NCBI GenBank assembly: GCA_007120685.1
Contig: SKNG01000242.1
Location: 1 to 7,124 of the forward strand
DNA from: Paracoccaceae bacterium
GTDB taxonomy: Bacteria > Pseudomonadota > Alphaproteobacteria > Rhodobacterales > Rhodobacteraceae
DNA length: 7,124 nt
Direction: 5' to 3'
Shown here: piece after piece, positions 6,319 through 7,124 of the stretch
Numbering within the stretch: the first letter of the stretch is position 1
Layout: every line of letters begins with the position of its first letter
Notes under the pieces: generated by a model
What the model was told of the DNA's origin: nothing
Database searches by the model: none
The model's input: only the letters and a program-made list of their open reading frames with translations
Translations under genes and position numbers: made by a program

Positions 6319-6336
6319 TGGACAAAATGGACAAAG
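6319..6336 (+). repeat. Tandem 9-base repeat over the regulator start codon
   Basis: TGGACAAAA at 6319-6327 is followed directly by TGGACAAAG at 6328-6336. The ATG at 6327-6329 spans the junction. The shared GACAAA core also occurs in the operon promoter on the minus strand (6199-6194). This placement would suit an autoregulatory site or a translational control element, but it may be chance. Confidence 0.35.
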
Positions 6337-6884
6337 CCCTGCACTCTGGCCTACGCGCGCGTGACTTTCGTCGCCGCAGCGGGCTGACACTGGAGCAGCT
6401 TGCGGGTGAAGCCGGGGTGAGCACCGGGCATCTGTCACGCTTTGAGCGTGGTGAGAAGGCGCTCTCGGTCGCCGCGCTGATCCGTCTGGCACGGGCACTT
6501 GATACGACCGTGGGTGTTCTACTGGGCGAGGAAACCGCGACAGATGATATCCACGTTGTCCGCGCCGGTTCACGGACAGTTCGCCGCTTGGCCGATAAGT
6601 CGGGTACCTATGATTTCGTTGCCCTGTCCGGAACCGACACGCAAGGACGTCACGAGGTATTTCTCGTCACACTGCCGCAAAGCGCCCGCCGCGTCAGCAG
6701 CGCTTATCATGCAGGCAGGGAGTTGATGTATTTGCTGAGCGGCAAACTTCGCTTGCGAATTGGCACCACCGAAATCGAGCTCGGAAAAGGCGACTATGTC
6801 GAGTTTCCGGGGCACTACAGACACGAGATCGAGAGCAGCGAAACAGAAGCCCATGTTCTTGTGGTGGTCACGGACGCACGCTGA
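6327..6884 (+). CDS. XRE-family transcriptional regulator with C-terminal cupin domain
   Basis: A 185-residue protein with an N-terminal helix-turn-helix of the XRE/HTH_3 type at about 9-66 (L-R-A-R-D-F-R-R-R-S-G-L-T-L-E-Q-L-A, then G-V-S-T-G-H-L-S-R-F-E-R-G with recognition helix near 32-41, ending V-L-L-G-E at 64-68). A cupin_2 barrel follows at about 112-181, with L-x-Y-L-L-S-G at 133-139 and G-K-G-D-Y-V-E-F-P at 153-161. In this family the cupin senses a small molecule and the HTH binds DNA. It is transcribed away from the TRAP operon with a 224-base gap, so it most likely controls that operon and itself in response to the imported compound. The frame stays open upstream to an ATG at 6246, but the extra 27 residues are not HTH-like; the start at 6327 begins at the normal distance before the HTH. 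Its ribosome binding site is weak (TGGA). Local composition appears somewhat more AT-rich than the operon. Confidence 0.93.
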   Translation: MDKALHSGLRARDFRRRSGLTLEQLAGEAGVSTGHLSRFERGEKALSVAALIRLARALDTTVGVLLGEETATDDIHVVRAGSRTVRRLADKSGTYDFVALSGTDTQGRHEVFLVTLPQSARRVSSAYHAGRELMYLLSGKLRLRIGTTEIELGKGDYVEFPGHYRHEIESSETEAHVLVVVTDAR

Positions 6885-6900
6885 CTGGAGCAGTCGTGCG
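6875..6900 (+). terminator. Hairpin overlapping the regulator stop codon, possible terminator
   Basis: Outer arms CGCAC (6875-6879) and GTGCG (6896-6900) pair, and inner arms GACTG (6883-6887) and CAGTC (6891-6895) pair around a GAG loop, with a three-base bulge on the left side. The structure includes the TGA stop at 6882-6884. It has no T-tract after it, so it may be an RNA-stabilising or inefficient termination structure rather than a classic intrinsic terminator. Confidence 0.35.
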
Positions 6901-6921
6901 AGCTTGACCACCGCTTAACAT

Positions 6922-7124
6922 GCTGCTGAATTAGTCGGAGTGCCGGAACGGTTTCCCTTCATCTGGGCGCGGGCGGCTGTTCGTCAGGGGTGTTGGCGCG
7001 GGTGATACGTGCGCCGGATGCCGATTTTCGCCTCACGCGGCCAGCAAGCGGGGCAGTCGGGCGAGGTTGTTGGCGGCCATGGTCAGGATGAAGCGGGATC
7101 GGACGCGTTCGATGCCACGATACA
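6922..7124. mobile_element. End of an insertion sequence, cut by window edge; inner boundary approximate
   Basis: The DNA beyond the regulator contains the C-terminus of a DDE transposase reading inward from the right edge, followed by about 110 bases of untranslated DNA. The terminal inverted repeat cannot be proven because the other end is outside the window. The GCTGCTGAATTAGTC stretch from 6922 is a plausible tip, placed by analogy with related elements from memory. The boundary could be anywhere between about 6900 and 7030. Confidence 0.5.
7033..7124 (-). CDS. DDE transposase, C-terminal 29 residues (IS5/IS1182-like)
   Basis: Partial gene entering from the right edge and ending in TGA at 7035-7033. 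The visible residues read Y-R-G-I-E-R-V-R-S-R-F at the start, then L-T-M-A-A-N-N-L-A-R-L-P-R-L-L-A-A. This is the conserved end of DDE transposases of the IS1182/IS5 type (R-G-x-E-x-V then a hydrophobic helix with A-x-N-L-x-R-L). The catalytic residues lie outside the window, so intactness is unknown. It supports a mobile, rearranged setting for the regulator and operon. Confidence 0.8.
   Translation of the reverse strand, partial: YRGIERVRSRFILTMAANNLARLPRLLAA

Noticed and set aside
6327..6884. XRE regulator as the antitoxin of a toxin-antitoxin pair
   Set aside because: It carries a sensor cupin domain and has no adjacent toxin-like gene; the regulator reading fits better.

Overview
The window looks like accessory DNA from a high-GC alphaproteobacterium, most likely Rhodobacterales or a close relative. 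This is inferred from the high GC content, the TRAP transporter family present, the Tat-exported solute-binding protein, and the style of the transposase C-terminus. Species cannot be named from this sequence.

Layout, left to right. Bases 1-461 hold the first 153 residues of a tyrosine-recombinase integrase, minus strand, cut by the left edge. Bases 462-685 are non-coding and should contain the integrase promoter. Bases 686-6102 are a tightly packed minus-strand block of six genes, in transcription order: TRAP solute-binding protein, TRAP small permease, TRAP large permease, glutathione S-transferase-like protein, MOSC-domain protein, and a phthalate-dioxygenase-reductase/VanB-type flavin/[2Fe-2S] reductase. 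Two junctions are overlapping stop/start codons (TAATG and ATGA) and the other gaps are 27 to 45 bases, so the six genes probably form one operon. Bases 6103-6326 are a divergent promoter region. Bases 6327-6884 hold a plus-strand XRE-cupin regulator. The right edge (about 6920-7124) is the end of an insertion sequence whose transposase contributes its last 29 residues on the minus strand.

How the genes may work together. The transporter resembles the TakP/FcbT type (COG4663/4665/4664 group), which imports 2-oxo acids or aromatic carboxylates. The enzymes behind it are unusual company. The reductase has the electron-transfer domains that normally serve a Rieske oxygenase, but no oxygenase is present. 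The gene before it encodes a MOSC protein, a fold that can hold molybdenum cofactor in N-hydroxylamine reductases such as YiiM and mARC. The working hypothesis is an imported organic acid processed by a two-protein MOSC/flavin-iron-sulfur reductase with help from a GST, switched by the divergent regulator. This is inference; the fold assignments are firm, the substrate is unknown.

No tRNA, rRNA, CRISPR array or riboswitch was recognised.
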